A stretch of 64,000 bases of DNA. Origin: Mycolicibacter sp. MU0102. GTDB taxonomy: Bacteria > Actinomycetota > Actinomycetes > Mycobacteriales > Mycobacteriaceae. Shown piece by piece: positions 18,995 through 27,173 of the stretch. How positions within the stretch are numbered: position 1 is the first letter of the stretch; each line of letters begins with the position of its first letter. The translations under genes and the position numbers were made by a program. The stretch covers positions 124,001-188,000 of the forward strand of contig NZ_OY726398.1 of the NCBI RefSeq assembly GCF_963378105.1, read 5' to 3'. Under the pieces are notes generated by a model. It did not search any database. It was given only the letters and a program-made list of their open reading frames with translations, and had not been told where the DNA came from.

Positions 18995-19852
18995 TCAGCC
19001 ACCGAACCTTGCGCCGGCGTCGATGCTCCACAGCGCCATGGTCAGCAGCATGTTGACCATGATCACGATCGTGATGCTGGCGCGCATGGCCCGGCCCGCG
19101 GCCACCCCGACCCCTTCGGGACCGCCGGAGGCGTAGAAGCCGTAGTAGCACTGCACGGTGGAGGCCAACCATACGAACACCACGCACTTGAGCACCGAGT
19201 AGACGATGTCCTTGCCGCTCAACATCATTGTGAAGTAGTGCATGTACGGGCCGATCGATCCGCCGCCGATGATGCCGGTGACCAGTTGGCACGTCAGGTA
19301 GGTGATGGCCAGGCAGGCCACGTACAGCGGGATGACCGCGATGGTCGCGGCCAGCAGTCGCGTGGTCACCAGGAAAGGAATGGGCCGGATCGCGATCGAA
19401 TCGAGGGCGTCGATCTCCTCGGCGATGCGCATGGCGCCGAGCTGCGCGGTGAAGCGGCAACCGGCCTGCATCGCAAACGCCATCGAGGCCATGATCGGCG
19501 CCAGCTCGCGGGTGTTGACCAGTGAGGAGATGATGCCGGTGGCCGGGCCGAGCCCCAGCAGATTCAGGAAGTTGTAGCCCTCGATCGCTACCAGTGCGCC
19601 GGCGGTGAAGCCGAGGACGATCGCCACCCCGGCCGTACCGCCACCCACCACGATCGAGCCGTTGCCCCAGGCGATGTCGGAGAGCAGCCGCACAAATTCC
19701 TTGCGGTAGTGCCGAAACACGGTGGGGACACCGGCCGCGGCGCGGCCGAAGAACACCAGCATGTGTCCCAGGCGGATGGTCGGCACCGACGCCATCCGGT
19801 AGGCGCGCAGCAGTGGGCGCGCGAACGCCGGGACATAGGAAGAGGCGGTCAT
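18995..19852 (-). CDS. yrbEB: YrbEB permease, second mce operon
   Basis: This is a 285-residue integral membrane protein of the MlaE/YrbE family, with five or six hydrophobic helices. It has the family core NTRELAPIMASMAFAMQAGC and AEEIDALDSIAIRPIPFLV. Two YrbE permeases pair with an ATPase (MceG, encoded elsewhere in mycobacteria) to power lipid import through the Mce proteins. It lies one base after the yrbEA stop. The conserved Glu in the EIDAL coupling helix is present, so the protein looks functional. Confidence 0.9.
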   Translation of the reverse strand: MTASSYVPAFARPLLRAYRMASVPTIRLGHMLVFFGRAAAGVPTVFRHYRKEFVRLLSDIAWGNGSIVVGGGTAGVAIVLGFTAGALVAIEGYNFLNLLGLGPATGIISSLVNTRELAPIMASMAFAMQAGCRFTAQLGAMRIAEEIDALDSIAIRPIPFLVTTRLLAATIAVIPLYVACLAITYLTCQLVTGIIGGGSIGPYMHYFTMMLSGKDIVYSVLKCVVFVWLASTVQCYYGFYASGGPEGVGVAAGRAMRASITIVIMVNMLLTMALWSIDAGARFGG

Positions 19853-19853
19853 C

Positions 19854-20723
19854 TCACAGCCCCGTCCGCGGGTAGAGCACGTTGTAGAGCTCGCTGATGC
19901 CGACGTTGACGATCATCAGCACCAGGATCGATTCGACCACCGAAGCGTTGACCGAGTTCGCCACGCCGGCCGGACCACCGCGAGTGGACAGGCCTTTCTG
20001 GCAGGACACCACCGCGACGATGGCGCCGTAGACCACGGCCTTGATCAGTGCGACGATCATGTCGCCGGTGGTGGCGAACGAGGAGAAGGTGGCCACGAAG
20101 CTGCCGGGCGCGCCCTTCTGGAAATACACGTTGAACAGGTAGCTGGCCAAAAAGCCTACGAAACAGGTGATTCCGGTCAGCGCTACCCCGATCATGATGG
20201 CCGCGGCGAAGCGGGGGACCACCAGTCGACGGATCACCGAGACGCCCATCACCTCCATGGCGTCGGTCTCCTCGCGCATGGTTCGCGAGCCCAGGTCGGC
20301 GGTGATGGCCGACCCGACCGCGGCGGCCATCAGCATGGCCGCCACCAACGAGGCGGCCTGCCGGATGACCGCCAGCCCGGCAGCCGCGCCGGCCAGTGAG
20401 GTGGCGCCGACCTGGTTGGCCAACAGCGCGAACTGAATGGAGAGCGTGACCCCGATCGGCAATGCGACCAAAACCGTCGGCAGCACAGCGGTGTTGGCCA
20501 TGAAGGCGCTCTGCCGGACGAACTCGCCCCATTGGAATCGGCCGCCGAACAGGTCGGAGAAGAAGTACTGCACGGTGCGCACCGCCAGGACGCATTGTTC
20601 GCCGACGGTGGTCAGCGAGGCCAGCGGGTGGCGGTTGACATAACCGGCGGTCCAGTCCTGGATGGCTGCCACTCCGTCGAGCGCAGGCTCGGCGGCGAGG
20701 TCGCGGTCGTCCTGGGTGGTCAT
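19854..20723 (-). CDS. yrbEA: YrbEA permease, second mce operon
   Basis: This 289-residue MlaE/YrbE family permease is the first gene of the minus-strand operon. It has the motifs TADLGSRTMREETDAMEVMGV (coupling helix) and AVLPTVLVALPIGVTLSIQ, with about five transmembrane helices. Upstream, a candidate -10 element (TAAGGT, 20801-20796 on the minus strand) would give a leader of about 65 nt. No strong Shine-Dalgarno sequence precedes the ATG. The operon then runs through mceA-F, a Mas gene and the Mpt64-like gene, with gaps of 20 bases or less. Confidence 0.9.
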   Translation of the reverse strand: MTTQDDRDLAAEPALDGVAAIQDWTAGYVNRHPLASLTTVGEQCVLAVRTVQYFFSDLFGGRFQWGEFVRQSAFMANTAVLPTVLVALPIGVTLSIQFALLANQVGATSLAGAAAGLAVIRQAASLVAAMLMAAAVGSAITADLGSRTMREETDAMEVMGVSVIRRLVVPRFAAAIMIGVALTGITCFVGFLASYLFNVYFQKGAPGSFVATFSSFATTGDMIVALIKAVVYGAIVAVVSCQKGLSTRGGPAGVANSVNASVVESILVLMIVNVGISELYNVLYPRTGL

Positions 20724-21097
20724 TTGTCGCCGATCGTGGTCGTGAGATCACCTGAGGTTGCCGTTCGCGGGTGCGGCAGATGATCCATGGCGGCCACCTT
20801 AGTCAGCGTTCTTACTCCGCGGTAGGGTTCGGAACTTCTCGGACCAACTGGTGGGTAGATAGAAAGGATACGCATGGCTACCAAGGGGGAGGAGCTCATG
20901 GGGTCTCGCCGCGACCTTTCATCCGGACATGATGTCGGACACAATGCCCCGGCAAGGGCGCTTCAGGCAACATGACTCTGGTTATGGGCGGGTTACCGGC
21001 CAGTAGCACGCGTTTTCGTGGTTTTGCCACCCTCTTGCGGGCCTCGATGGCGATACTCGACCGGGATAAGCGCAACGGGTGGAAGGAAGTCGGGACG
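20724..21097. promoter_or_regulatory. Divergent intergenic region between the second mce operon and a secreted protein gene
   Basis: About 370 bases separate yrbEA (-) from the start I prefer for the next gene (+). On the minus strand TAAGGT at 20801-20796 is a plausible -10 for the mce operon. On the plus strand AAAGGA at 20863-20868 precedes a 33-codon open frame (20874-20975). No palindrome strong enough to call an operator was seen, and no known Mce regulator gene is nearby. Confidence 0.4.
20874..20975 (+). other. Possible 33-residue small ORF
   Basis: An ATG with AAAGGA about five bases upstream opens a 33-codon frame (MATKGEELMGSRRDL...). Its TGA overlaps an ATG at 20972 that is in frame with the following secreted protein. 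It could be a leader peptide, a small protein, or a remnant of a lost gene. I recognise no family. Confidence 0.25.
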
Positions 21098-21694
21098 GTG
21101 CCGAAGCGGGCAGGGTGGACCCAGATCACTGCCGCGGTGGTGTGTGCGATGGCGGTCGTCGGGGCGGTGGCACCAGGCTCCGCCGTCGCCGACCCGGATC
21201 AGCCGCCGGCGCTTCCCGGCTTCACCCCCGCCCCGAGCGACTGGTCTCCGCGCATGGACATCTGGCCGTACAGCACCTTCACCTATCAGGTCACGCCCGA
21301 GATGATCGGCGGCATGTCGGATTCCTGCCAGTGGTTCAACGCGCAGTTCGACCCACTGATGGGACAGATCGACGCCTTCAACCGCAATCTTGCAGACCAC
21401 CGCGACGTCTACGCGAGCGTGCAGTCGCAGGCGGATGCGGTGGTGGCCGACATCGACCGGTCGACCGGCTTCTTGGGGCCACGACTGCAGCCGCTGACCA
21501 TCCGCAACACGCCGGACAACTTCGGCCCCTACTCGCCGATTTACGGCGGGGAACAGCTGACCGGCGTGCTGTTCCAGCTGTCCCGCATCGCCGACAGCAT
21601 GCGCAAAAAACAGCCGGCCGGCTTCGCGCGTCCACACATCGACTCCGCGATCGGATGGGCCAACGCCTTGCGGAATTCCAAGGCCTGCACCTAA
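21098..21694 (+). CDS. Secreted protein of unknown function
   Basis: This 198-residue protein has a Sec signal peptide (about 1-31, cleavage after GSAVA) and a mature domain with one early and one terminal cysteine (DSCQWF, KACT) that could pair. I do not recognise the family. The mature part is probably helical, with RNLADHRDVYASVQSQADAV in the middle. The GTG at 21098 has GGAAGGA about ten bases upstream and puts the signal peptide at the N-terminus. An ATG at 20972 is in frame and would add 42 residues unlike a signal. It is divergent from the mce operon and may be co-transcribed with the Mas gene that follows. Confidence 0.7.
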   Translation: MPKRAGWTQITAAVVCAMAVVGAVAPGSAVADPDQPPALPGFTPAPSDWSPRMDIWPYSTFTYQVTPEMIGGMSDSCQWFNAQFDPLMGQIDAFNRNLADHRDVYASVQSQADAVVADIDRSTGFLGPRLQPLTIRNTPDNFGPYSPIYGGEQLTGVLFQLSRIADSMRKKQPAGFARPHIDSAIGWANALRNSKACT

Positions 21695-21792
21695 GCGGCG
21701 ATCGAGTAAGAACCCGCAGGCGCGGGGTTGGGGTAGGTTCGGGGGCGCTGCGGCCGACCGGCCCCCAGTAGCGGACCAGAGAGGTAGTTCAG

Positions 21793-22443
21793 GTGTCGGA
21801 CCGTGAGGACGAGCAAGCGGCCGCCGAAACCGAGGCCGTCGAACCGGCGGTCGAGTCCGCCGAAACCGAGTCCGCTGGAACCGAGTCCGCTGGAACCGAG
21901 TCCGCCGAATCTGTCGCCGCCGACGAGACCGCCGGCGAAGCCGCTGGGCTCAAGGGACGCATCGGCGGCCTGAAACCGAATCGGCGCTGGATCGCCGTGG
22001 CGGTCCTGGCGCTGGGCCTGATCGGAGCGACCTACGAGGGCTGGCTGTTGTTCGCCCACCACCAGCGCACAGCGGCCGCCGCGCAGGCACTGGAAGCCGC
22101 CGAGAAGTACACCCTGGTGCTCACCAGTGTGGACCCCGCCGCGATCGACAAGAACTTCGCCGAAATCCTCGACGGAGCCACCGGCGAGTTCAAGGACGTC
22201 TACAGTGCGTCCAGTGAACAACTGCGCCAACTGCTGATCGACAACAAGGCGTCCGCGCACGGCACCGTCATCGACTCGGCGGTCAAATCCGCCACCAAGA
22301 ACAAGGTTGAGGTGCTGCTGTTCGTCGATCAGTCGGTGAGCAACAAGACCGCCCCCCAGGCGCAGATCGACCGCAGCCGCATCGTGATCACGATGGAGAA
22401 GGTGAAGGGCCGTTGGCTGGCCGCCAAGGTTGACATGCCCTGA
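21793..22443 (+). CDS. Mce-associated membrane protein, paralogue on the far side of the second mce operon
   Basis: This 216-residue Mas protein has an acidic N-terminus (about 1-58), a transmembrane helix (about 66-88) and a periplasmic domain ending GRWLAAKVDMP. In the domain, the stretch GATGEFKDVYSASSEQLRQL parallels the Mas protein at 10947-11561. The acidic part contains a 15-base tandem repeat. TAGGTT at 21734-21739 is a possible -10. The GTG start follows GAGAGGTAGTTCAG. It lies outside the mce operon and points the opposite way, so its partner Mce system is inferred only from its similarity to the other Mas gene. Confidence 0.8.
   Translation: MSDREDEQAAAETEAVEPAVESAETESAGTESAGTESAESVAADETAGEAAGLKGRIGGLKPNRRWIAVAVLALGLIGATYEGWLLFAHHQRTAAAAQALEAAEKYTLVLTSVDPAAIDKNFAEILDGATGEFKDVYSASSEQLRQLLIDNKASAHGTVIDSAVKSATKNKVEVLLFVDQSVSNKTAPQAQIDRSRIVITMEKVKGRWLAAKVDMP
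21856..21900 (+). repeat. 15-bp tandem repeat, three copies, in a Mas gene
   Basis: Three in-frame copies of a 15-base unit (TCCGCYGRAACCGAG) encode repeated Ser-Ala-Gly/Glu-Thr-Glu in the acidic N-terminal region of the Mas protein. Copies two and three are identical. Copy number may vary between strains without breaking the frame. Confidence 0.75.
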
Positions 22444-22615
22444 GTCGATGGCGTCGGCCCGCTGCGCCCGGCTCCGCCGCGCTTGCGACCGCCGCGAGTC
22501 GATGGCGTCGGCCCGTTGCGCCCGGCTCCGCCGCGCTTGCGACCGCCGCGAGTCGATGGCGTCGGCCCGTTGCGCCCGGCTCCGCCGCGCTTGCGACCGC
22601 CGCGAGTCGATGGCG
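22442..22615. repeat. 54-bp minisatellite (VNTR), three full copies plus a partial one
   Basis: A 54-base unit starting GAGTCGATGGCGTCGGCCCG begins at 22442, 22496 and 22550, and a 12-base partial copy begins at 22604. The copies are identical except for one C/T difference in the first. The array starts inside the stop codon of the Mas gene and ends just before the convergent glycosidase gene. Size and position resemble mycobacterial MIRU-VNTR loci. The unit length is a multiple of three, so open frames run through it on both strands, but I read these as by-products. Confidence 0.9.
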
Positions 22616-22638
22616 GGCCGCCCGGCCCGCGATAGCCG

Positions 22639-23727
22639 TTAGTTGAATCCGAGCCAGCTGGGCAGTGCGCGTTCATGCGCGTCGCACAGGACCTGCGCGG
22701 TGTCGCAGGATCCGCGTGGCACCCCGGCGCCGGTCCACATGCCGCCGGCGTCGCGGCGCAGCACGACCGCCGACGACGAGCCGCCGTCGAGCAGGAGGGC
22801 GTGGTCGCTGGCCAGGCCGCGGAACAGGTCCTGCATGTTGTCGGGTGTGTAGTGGCCGCCCTGAAAGATGTACAGCTCGTCTTTGGCTCGCGAATAGCCC
22901 ACGGCAGTGCGTGCCGCGCTCGGCCCGCCGTCGTTGAGTTGCCCGGTGGCTCCCGGGGCAAGCAATCCCAGTCCGCTCACCGCGACGAACCGGTCCCCGC
23001 GTTCCACCAGGCCGGTGACCGTCGGCCCGGCCGAGTCGTAGTCCCCACCGTCGCGGCCGCCGCGCGGCCACAACACATATGGTGCGCCGCGAGTCGGCAG
23101 GATCATCGTGGTCAGTGTCGACCAGTGCTCGTTGCCGCCGGACAATCCTTGCTTGCCGGCATAGGGGACGGTGCCGGTAACCGGGACGTTGGCCCGGCCA
23201 TTGCCGCGGGTGTTGTCGACGTAGGTGCCCAGCGGGGAACTGCACTTGGTGGTCCGCCAAGATCCACCTCGCTGGCCGCGGATGTCGAAGAAGTTGGCGT
23301 TGATCGCCACCGTCGGCCGGCCCAGCGCCTGCCAGGCCTGCAGCGGGGTATAGAGCTCGGAGGCCTGCATCAGCCCCTCGCTGGTGCGGGCCCGCGGATC
23401 ACGTTCGCAGCGGCTCTGGGCGCCGCTATGGCTGTCGACCAACAGGTGCGGTTCGATGCGCTGCGAGGCCGACTTGAGGACCACCAGATGCCCACCGCCG
23501 GACATCTCGTACCAGTCGCCGGCGGCGTTGAGCATCGGTGTGGGATGCCCGCTCCCGAAGTTGTACACCAGGTAGGAGCCCGGTGTTCGCGCGATCGCGG
23601 CGGCCAATTGGTCTTGGGCGGCGGCTTGCGCGGTCGGCTGGCCCGGGCCGATCGCCAGGACTGCGCAGAGCAGCACCGCGGCGCAGCCAGCCGCCAGCCG
23701 GCGCGCGAAAGCCACTGGAGTCGACAC
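22639..23727 (-). CDS. Secreted phosphodiester glycosidase (NAGPA/DUF2233 family)
   Basis: This is a 362-residue exported protein. A signal peptide (about 1-36) is followed by a NAGPA-like domain. It has the family hallmarks: INANFFD in the first half, ARTAVGYSR, and LLLDGGSSSAVVLR near the end. The human enzyme of this family removes GlcNAc from a phosphodiester; the bacterial substrates are mostly unknown and may be phosphodiester-linked glycans of the envelope. The GTG start has AAGGGA seven bases upstream. It converges on the 54-bp minisatellite. A Cys pair near the C-terminus (GSCDTAQVLC) may form a disulphide. Confidence 0.82.
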   Translation of the reverse strand: MSTPVAFARRLAAGCAAVLLCAVLAIGPGQPTAQAAAQDQLAAAIARTPGSYLVYNFGSGHPTPMLNAAGDWYEMSGGGHLVVLKSASQRIEPHLLVDSHSGAQSRCERDPRARTSEGLMQASELYTPLQAWQALGRPTVAINANFFDIRGQRGGSWRTTKCSSPLGTYVDNTRGNGRANVPVTGTVPYAGKQGLSGGNEHWSTLTTMILPTRGAPYVLWPRGGRDGGDYDSAGPTVTGLVERGDRFVAVSGLGLLAPGATGQLNDGGPSAARTAVGYSRAKDELYIFQGGHYTPDNMQDLFRGLASDHALLLDGGSSSAVVLRRDAGGMWTGAGVPRGSCDTAQVLCDAHERALPSWLGFN

Positions 23728-23851
23728 TGTTTGTCCCTTCGGCTCCGGACTGGGAGAGACACCAGATTCCTACGGTAGCCACCGAAACCGCTGGGACAAC
23801 CTGCGTGACCGGATTGTGCTGCGTCGGTGGCAGATCGGTTATGGCCAGCGA

Positions 23852-24574
23852 TCAGCCGCCGAGCCGGCCGTGCATCTCCCAGATCAGGATCTCCGACTGG
23901 GCGGACGCGGTAATTCGTTGACCGCCGCCGCCGGTGCAGTGGACCGCGTCGCCGGTGTGCAGCGCACCGGCGCCTTCCATGTCGACATGGCCGACCGCAA
24001 CGAACAGATGGGCATACGGCGACTCAGGTAGTCCGACATGGTCTCCGGGCTGCAGCCGCGCAACATGCAGCGTGGCGCCGGCGTTGCCGATGCTGATCGC
24101 GGCGTCGGGGTCACTGCCCGAGGCGACGGGGATGAGTCCACCGCCCGCCAAGGCGTCGCCGACGTCCTGCTGCTGGTAGCCGGGAGTGCGCCCCGGAGTG
24201 TCCGGCATGATCCACATCTGGATGAAATGAACTGGCTCGCTTGCCGAGTCGTTCTTCTCGGAATGCAGAATGCCGGTGCCCGCCGACATCCGTTGCGCCA
24301 GGCCGGGATGGATGACGCCGGTGTTGCCGATCGAATCGCGATGGCTCAGCGCGCCGGACAGCACCCAGGTGACGATCTCGGCGTCGCGATGGGGGTGGGT
24401 ATCAAAGCCGGCGCCCGGCGCGACCACGTCGTCGTTGTTGACCAGCAGCAGTCCGTGATGGGTGTTGTCCGGGTCGTAGTAATCGTTGAACGAGAACGAA
24501 TGCCGCGAGGTGAGCCACGGGGCACGGGTGGCCGCGCGGTCGTCCGCTCGTCGCACCTCGAGCTGGCCGGTCAT
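23852..24574 (-). CDS. Pirin family protein (Rv0181c position)
   Basis: This is a bicupin of 240 residues. The N-terminal cupin has the pirin metal ligands: THPHRDAEIVTW supplies two His, and TGILHSEKND supplies His and Glu. Pirins bind Fe or other metals and some have quercetinase activity; the physiological role in mycobacteria is unknown. The ATG at 24574 is preferred to a TTG three codons upstream. The gene is the expected Rv0181c neighbour, showing that the region between mce1 and here is inserted relative to M. tuberculosis. Confidence 0.85.
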   Translation of the reverse strand: MTGQLEVRRADDRAATRAPWLTSRHSFSFNDYYDPDNTHHGLLLVNNDDVVAPGAGFDTHPHRDAEIVTWVLSGALSHRDSIGNTGVIHPGLAQRMSAGTGILHSEKNDSASEPVHFIQMWIMPDTPGRTPGYQQQDVGDALAGGGLIPVASGSDPDAAISIGNAGATLHVARLQPGDHVGLPESPYAHLFVAVGHVDMEGAGALHTGDAVHCTGGGGQRITASAQSEILIWEMHGRLGG

Positions 24575-24654
24575 GACTTCCAAGGTTAGCCCGCAACCTG
24601 GGCCCTGCCGGTAGTCTCACTGCAACCGCCGAGGTGATACGGAGGTAGCAGCCC

Positions 24655-24702
24655 ATGTCCGTCGAAACCGGCGTGCGCTATGACGCCGGTATCGTCGCGT
24701 GA
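24655..24702 (+). other. 15-codon upstream ORF coupled to the hydrolase gene
   Basis: An ATG with GGAGG nine bases upstream (24641-24645) opens a frame of 15 codons (MSVETGVRYDAGIVA). Its TGA overlaps the GTG start of the next gene as GTGA. TAGTCT at 24612-24617 could be the -10. The strong Shine-Dalgarno sequence belongs to this small frame and not to the large gene, which suggests translational coupling. Confidence 0.35.
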
Positions 24703-26612
24703 GCCGTCCGACGCTGCAGCATCTGCAGATCGCCGCGCTCATTTCCCAGGCCGGTGGTGATCCGTGGGCGGTCGACGACAGTCTGCAAGCCGGCAGCCCC
24801 ACCCAGATCAACTTCTTGGCCCAGGCGTTCCACTCGGCCGCCGGCTCGGCCACCTCGGCCGAAGAGTCCTTCCGCACCGCCCAAGAACACTTCACCCAGT
24901 ACAACCGCGAAAACGGCGAGCAACCGATCAACAACGGCGCCGAGGTGCAGCGGGTCAAGGACGGCCTGCATGCCACGAATCAACAGCTCGGCCAGATCGC
25001 GGCCGACCTGGAGTCCATTGCCGCCGCCTTGGCGCAGGCCCGCGCCGCCTCGCTGGCCAACGTCACCGCGCTCAACGCCAACCTGATCGTCCTCGACGCC
25101 CGTATCGGCGTCTACCTGGAGCAGGAGAATCAGGGCTACGACCACGCGGCGGATATCGCCGCGTGCCGCCAGCTGGCCGAGGACGACACCGCGACCGCGC
25201 TGCACAACGCCACGGTCATCCGTAACGGCTACTCCAAAACCCTGCAACAGGCCCTGACGAATCTGCGGGTGCGAGACGGCTACGACCCCGACGCGCAGCT
25301 GCGCAAGTTCGACGCGGACGCGCCGGCGCCGCCCCCGGGACCCGTGCCCGACGATCCCACGCAGTTCAACGACTACTGGAACAGCCTGACCCCCGGGCAG
25401 AAGGATTGGCTGTACAGCCAAGACCACAGCATCGGCAACCATCCGGGCATGCCCTGCGATCCGCCGGATCATTTGGGCTACGACCACTACAACAAGCTGC
25501 ATCTGGCGGACGAACTCAGCCGGGCGCAGGGTGCCGCCGCACAGGCCGATGCGCTGCGCAACCAGCATTCGGACTGGGCTGCCGGCAACAACATTCCGCA
25601 CCCCAATGAGCCGGGCGCAATTTTCGATGACCGCGTCGCCTACGAGAACTGGCAACGGCAATACGACGCAGCCCGGGACGGTTCGAAGTACCTGGACGAC
25701 CTCAAGGCCGTCGATGCCGCGGTCAGTGCCAGTCCAGACCGCAAGTTGATGCTGCTGGACACCCAGAGCGGCACGCAGGCCCGCGCGGCCATTGCGGTCG
25801 GTGATCCGGACAAGGCCACCCATGTCTCGGTCACCGCGCCCGGGCTGAACACCACGGTGCACGGAGGCATCGGGAATATGACCGAAGAAGCAACCAACCT
25901 CAGACGGGAAGCATTGCGGCAATTGCGGTTCGAGCCGGGACACGAGAGCGATACCGTCTCGACGATCGCCTGGATCGGGTACGACCCCCCGCAGGTTCCC
26001 GGCTTCGACGACAAGACCGCGTCGCTGGCCGGACTCTGGGGAGTCACCCACGACGACCTCGCCAGAGCCGGCGCCCACGATCTGGCTCGCTTCTACGACG
26101 GGATTCAAGCCTCGCACCTGGGGGGCCCCGCCGATCTCACCGCGATCGGGCACTCCTACGGGTCGCTGACCACCGGGCTGGCATTGCAGGAGCCCGGCGA
26201 TCACGGAGTGTCGCGGGCGCTGTTCTACGGGTCTCCCGGAATCGAGGCGTCAACACCCCAAGACCTGCACCTGCAGCATGGTCAGGTGTTCGCCATGGAA
26301 GCCCCCGATGACAAGATCCAATGGGTCTACGACGCCAGGGCCGTAGGCCAGGGCATTCCGATCATCGGCACCTACCTCAACAACGAGCTCGGCGACTTCG
26401 GCCCGAATCCGGCCACCAACCCCGAATTCACCCGCTTGGCCACCGGGCCCGCCACGGTGACGGACGGCCACGGTGGCACGATCACCCTGCAAGAGGCCCA
26501 CGGGCACAGTGACTACCCGCGCTTCCCCGACGGCGGAGGCCTGCGGACCACGAACTACAACATCGCCGCGGTCCTCGCCGGCCTGGGCGACAAGGCGGTT
26601 CAAGGAAATTGA
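24699..26612 (+). CDS. Putative secreted alpha/beta-hydrolase effector (DUF1023) with helical N-terminal module
   Basis: This 637-residue protein has two parts. Residues 1-200 are helical with no signal peptide, and nearly match the N-terminus of the TNT protein at 31377 (for example GGDPWAVDDS and NNGAEVQRVK are shared). Residues about 335-600 are a DUF1023 alpha/beta-hydrolase: IAWIGYDPPQVPG at 423-435 and the nucleophile elbow GHSYGS with Ser486. The family may be esterases or lipases; the substrate is unknown. The GTG start overlaps a 15-codon frame. The next gene, an LppA-type lipoprotein, starts on its stop codon. I infer an exported effector because of the shared module. Confidence 0.82.
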   Translation: MSRPTLQHLQIAALISQAGGDPWAVDDSLQAGSPTQINFLAQAFHSAAGSATSAEESFRTAQEHFTQYNRENGEQPINNGAEVQRVKDGLHATNQQLGQIAADLESIAAALAQARAASLANVTALNANLIVLDARIGVYLEQENQGYDHAADIAACRQLAEDDTATALHNATVIRNGYSKTLQQALTNLRVRDGYDPDAQLRKFDADAPAPPPGPVPDDPTQFNDYWNSLTPGQKDWLYSQDHSIGNHPGMPCDPPDHLGYDHYNKLHLADELSRAQGAAAQADALRNQHSDWAAGNNIPHPNEPGAIFDDRVAYENWQRQYDAARDGSKYLDDLKAVDAAVSASPDRKLMLLDTQSGTQARAAIAVGDPDKATHVSVTAPGLNTTVHGGIGNMTEEATNLRREALRQLRFEPGHESDTVSTIAWIGYDPPQVPGFDDKTASLAGLWGVTHDDLARAGAHDLARFYDGIQASHLGGPADLTAIGHSYGSLTTGLALQEPGDHGVSRALFYGSPGIEASTPQDLHLQHGQVFAMEAPDDKIQWVYDARAVGQGIPIIGTYLNNELGDFGPNPATNPEFTRLATGPATVTDGHGGTITLQEAHGHSDYPRFPDGGGLRTTNYNIAAVLAGLGDKAVQGN

Positions 26613-27169
26613 TGTTGCACGAAGTGTCCCCACCCCAGCCGCGACGATGCCTGTTCGCTGTCTTGGCCATCGTCGCACTAACCGCAGGATGTCACGTGTC
26701 CCAACCGTATGAACCCACTCCGCCCAGCGTCGCTGCCGAGGCTTTGGCCGTTCTCAAGTCGTTACCGTCGTTTGAGGACACTCAAACTCAGGTAGCCGCC
26801 ACGATGAATGAAATAACCTCCGCCGCACAACAACTCATCCCGTCCATCGTCTGGGAGACGTTGGACGAGGGAGAGGGCGGAAATTGCGAGCGGCCATACG
26901 AGCAAACCGAGGGTAAGCGTTACTTCCTGCCGGACTCGGTTGCCCGGGATGTCACGGTGTCAGAGCAGGCCTGGACCAAGCTCGAAGAGGCCGCCAAGTC
27001 GGCGGCCGCCAAGCTGGACGCCACCGAGGTTCAGGTGATGCAGAACCAGCCGGGCAATCACGATGTCGGCTTCTACGGTCCCACTGGCCTTTTCATCAAA
27101 GTCGGTTACCGCGGCAACCTGGTGGTCTCCGGTTACACCGGCTGCCGGCTGCCGCAGGACAAAAAGTAA
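26612..27169 (+). CDS. LppA-family lipoprotein, partner of the hydrolase
   Basis: This 185-residue lipoprotein has a signal peptide ending in the lipobox LTAGC. The mature domain has the LppA-type pattern NCERPYEQTEGKRYFLP, then NHDVGFYGPTGLFIKVGYRG and a final GCRLP. The ATG shares a base with the hydrolase stop, and GGA lies five bases upstream. A TTG three bases earlier is also possible. In M. tuberculosis, lppA (Rv2543) also follows a hydrolase-like gene (Rv2542), so the pairing looks conserved. A role in protecting the cell from the hydrolase is my hypothesis; the LppA function is not known. Confidence 0.8.
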   Translation: MLHEVSPPQPRRCLFAVLAIVALTAGCHVSQPYEPTPPSVAAEALAVLKSLPSFEDTQTQVAATMNEITSAAQQLIPSIVWETLDEGEGGNCERPYEQTEGKRYFLPDSVARDVTVSEQAWTKLEEAAKSAAAKLDATEVQVMQNQPGNHDVGFYGPTGLFIKVGYRGNLVVSGYTGCRLPQDKK

Positions 27170-27173
27170 CCGC

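Noticed and set aside
22442..22615. Possible CRISPR array
   Set aside because: The units are contiguous with no spacers and no cas genes are present.
22430..22642. Open frame encoding 18-residue repeats across the minisatellite
   Set aside because: It exists only because the unit is 54 bases long. The Arg/Ala-rich product and lack of a ribosome binding site argue against a gene.
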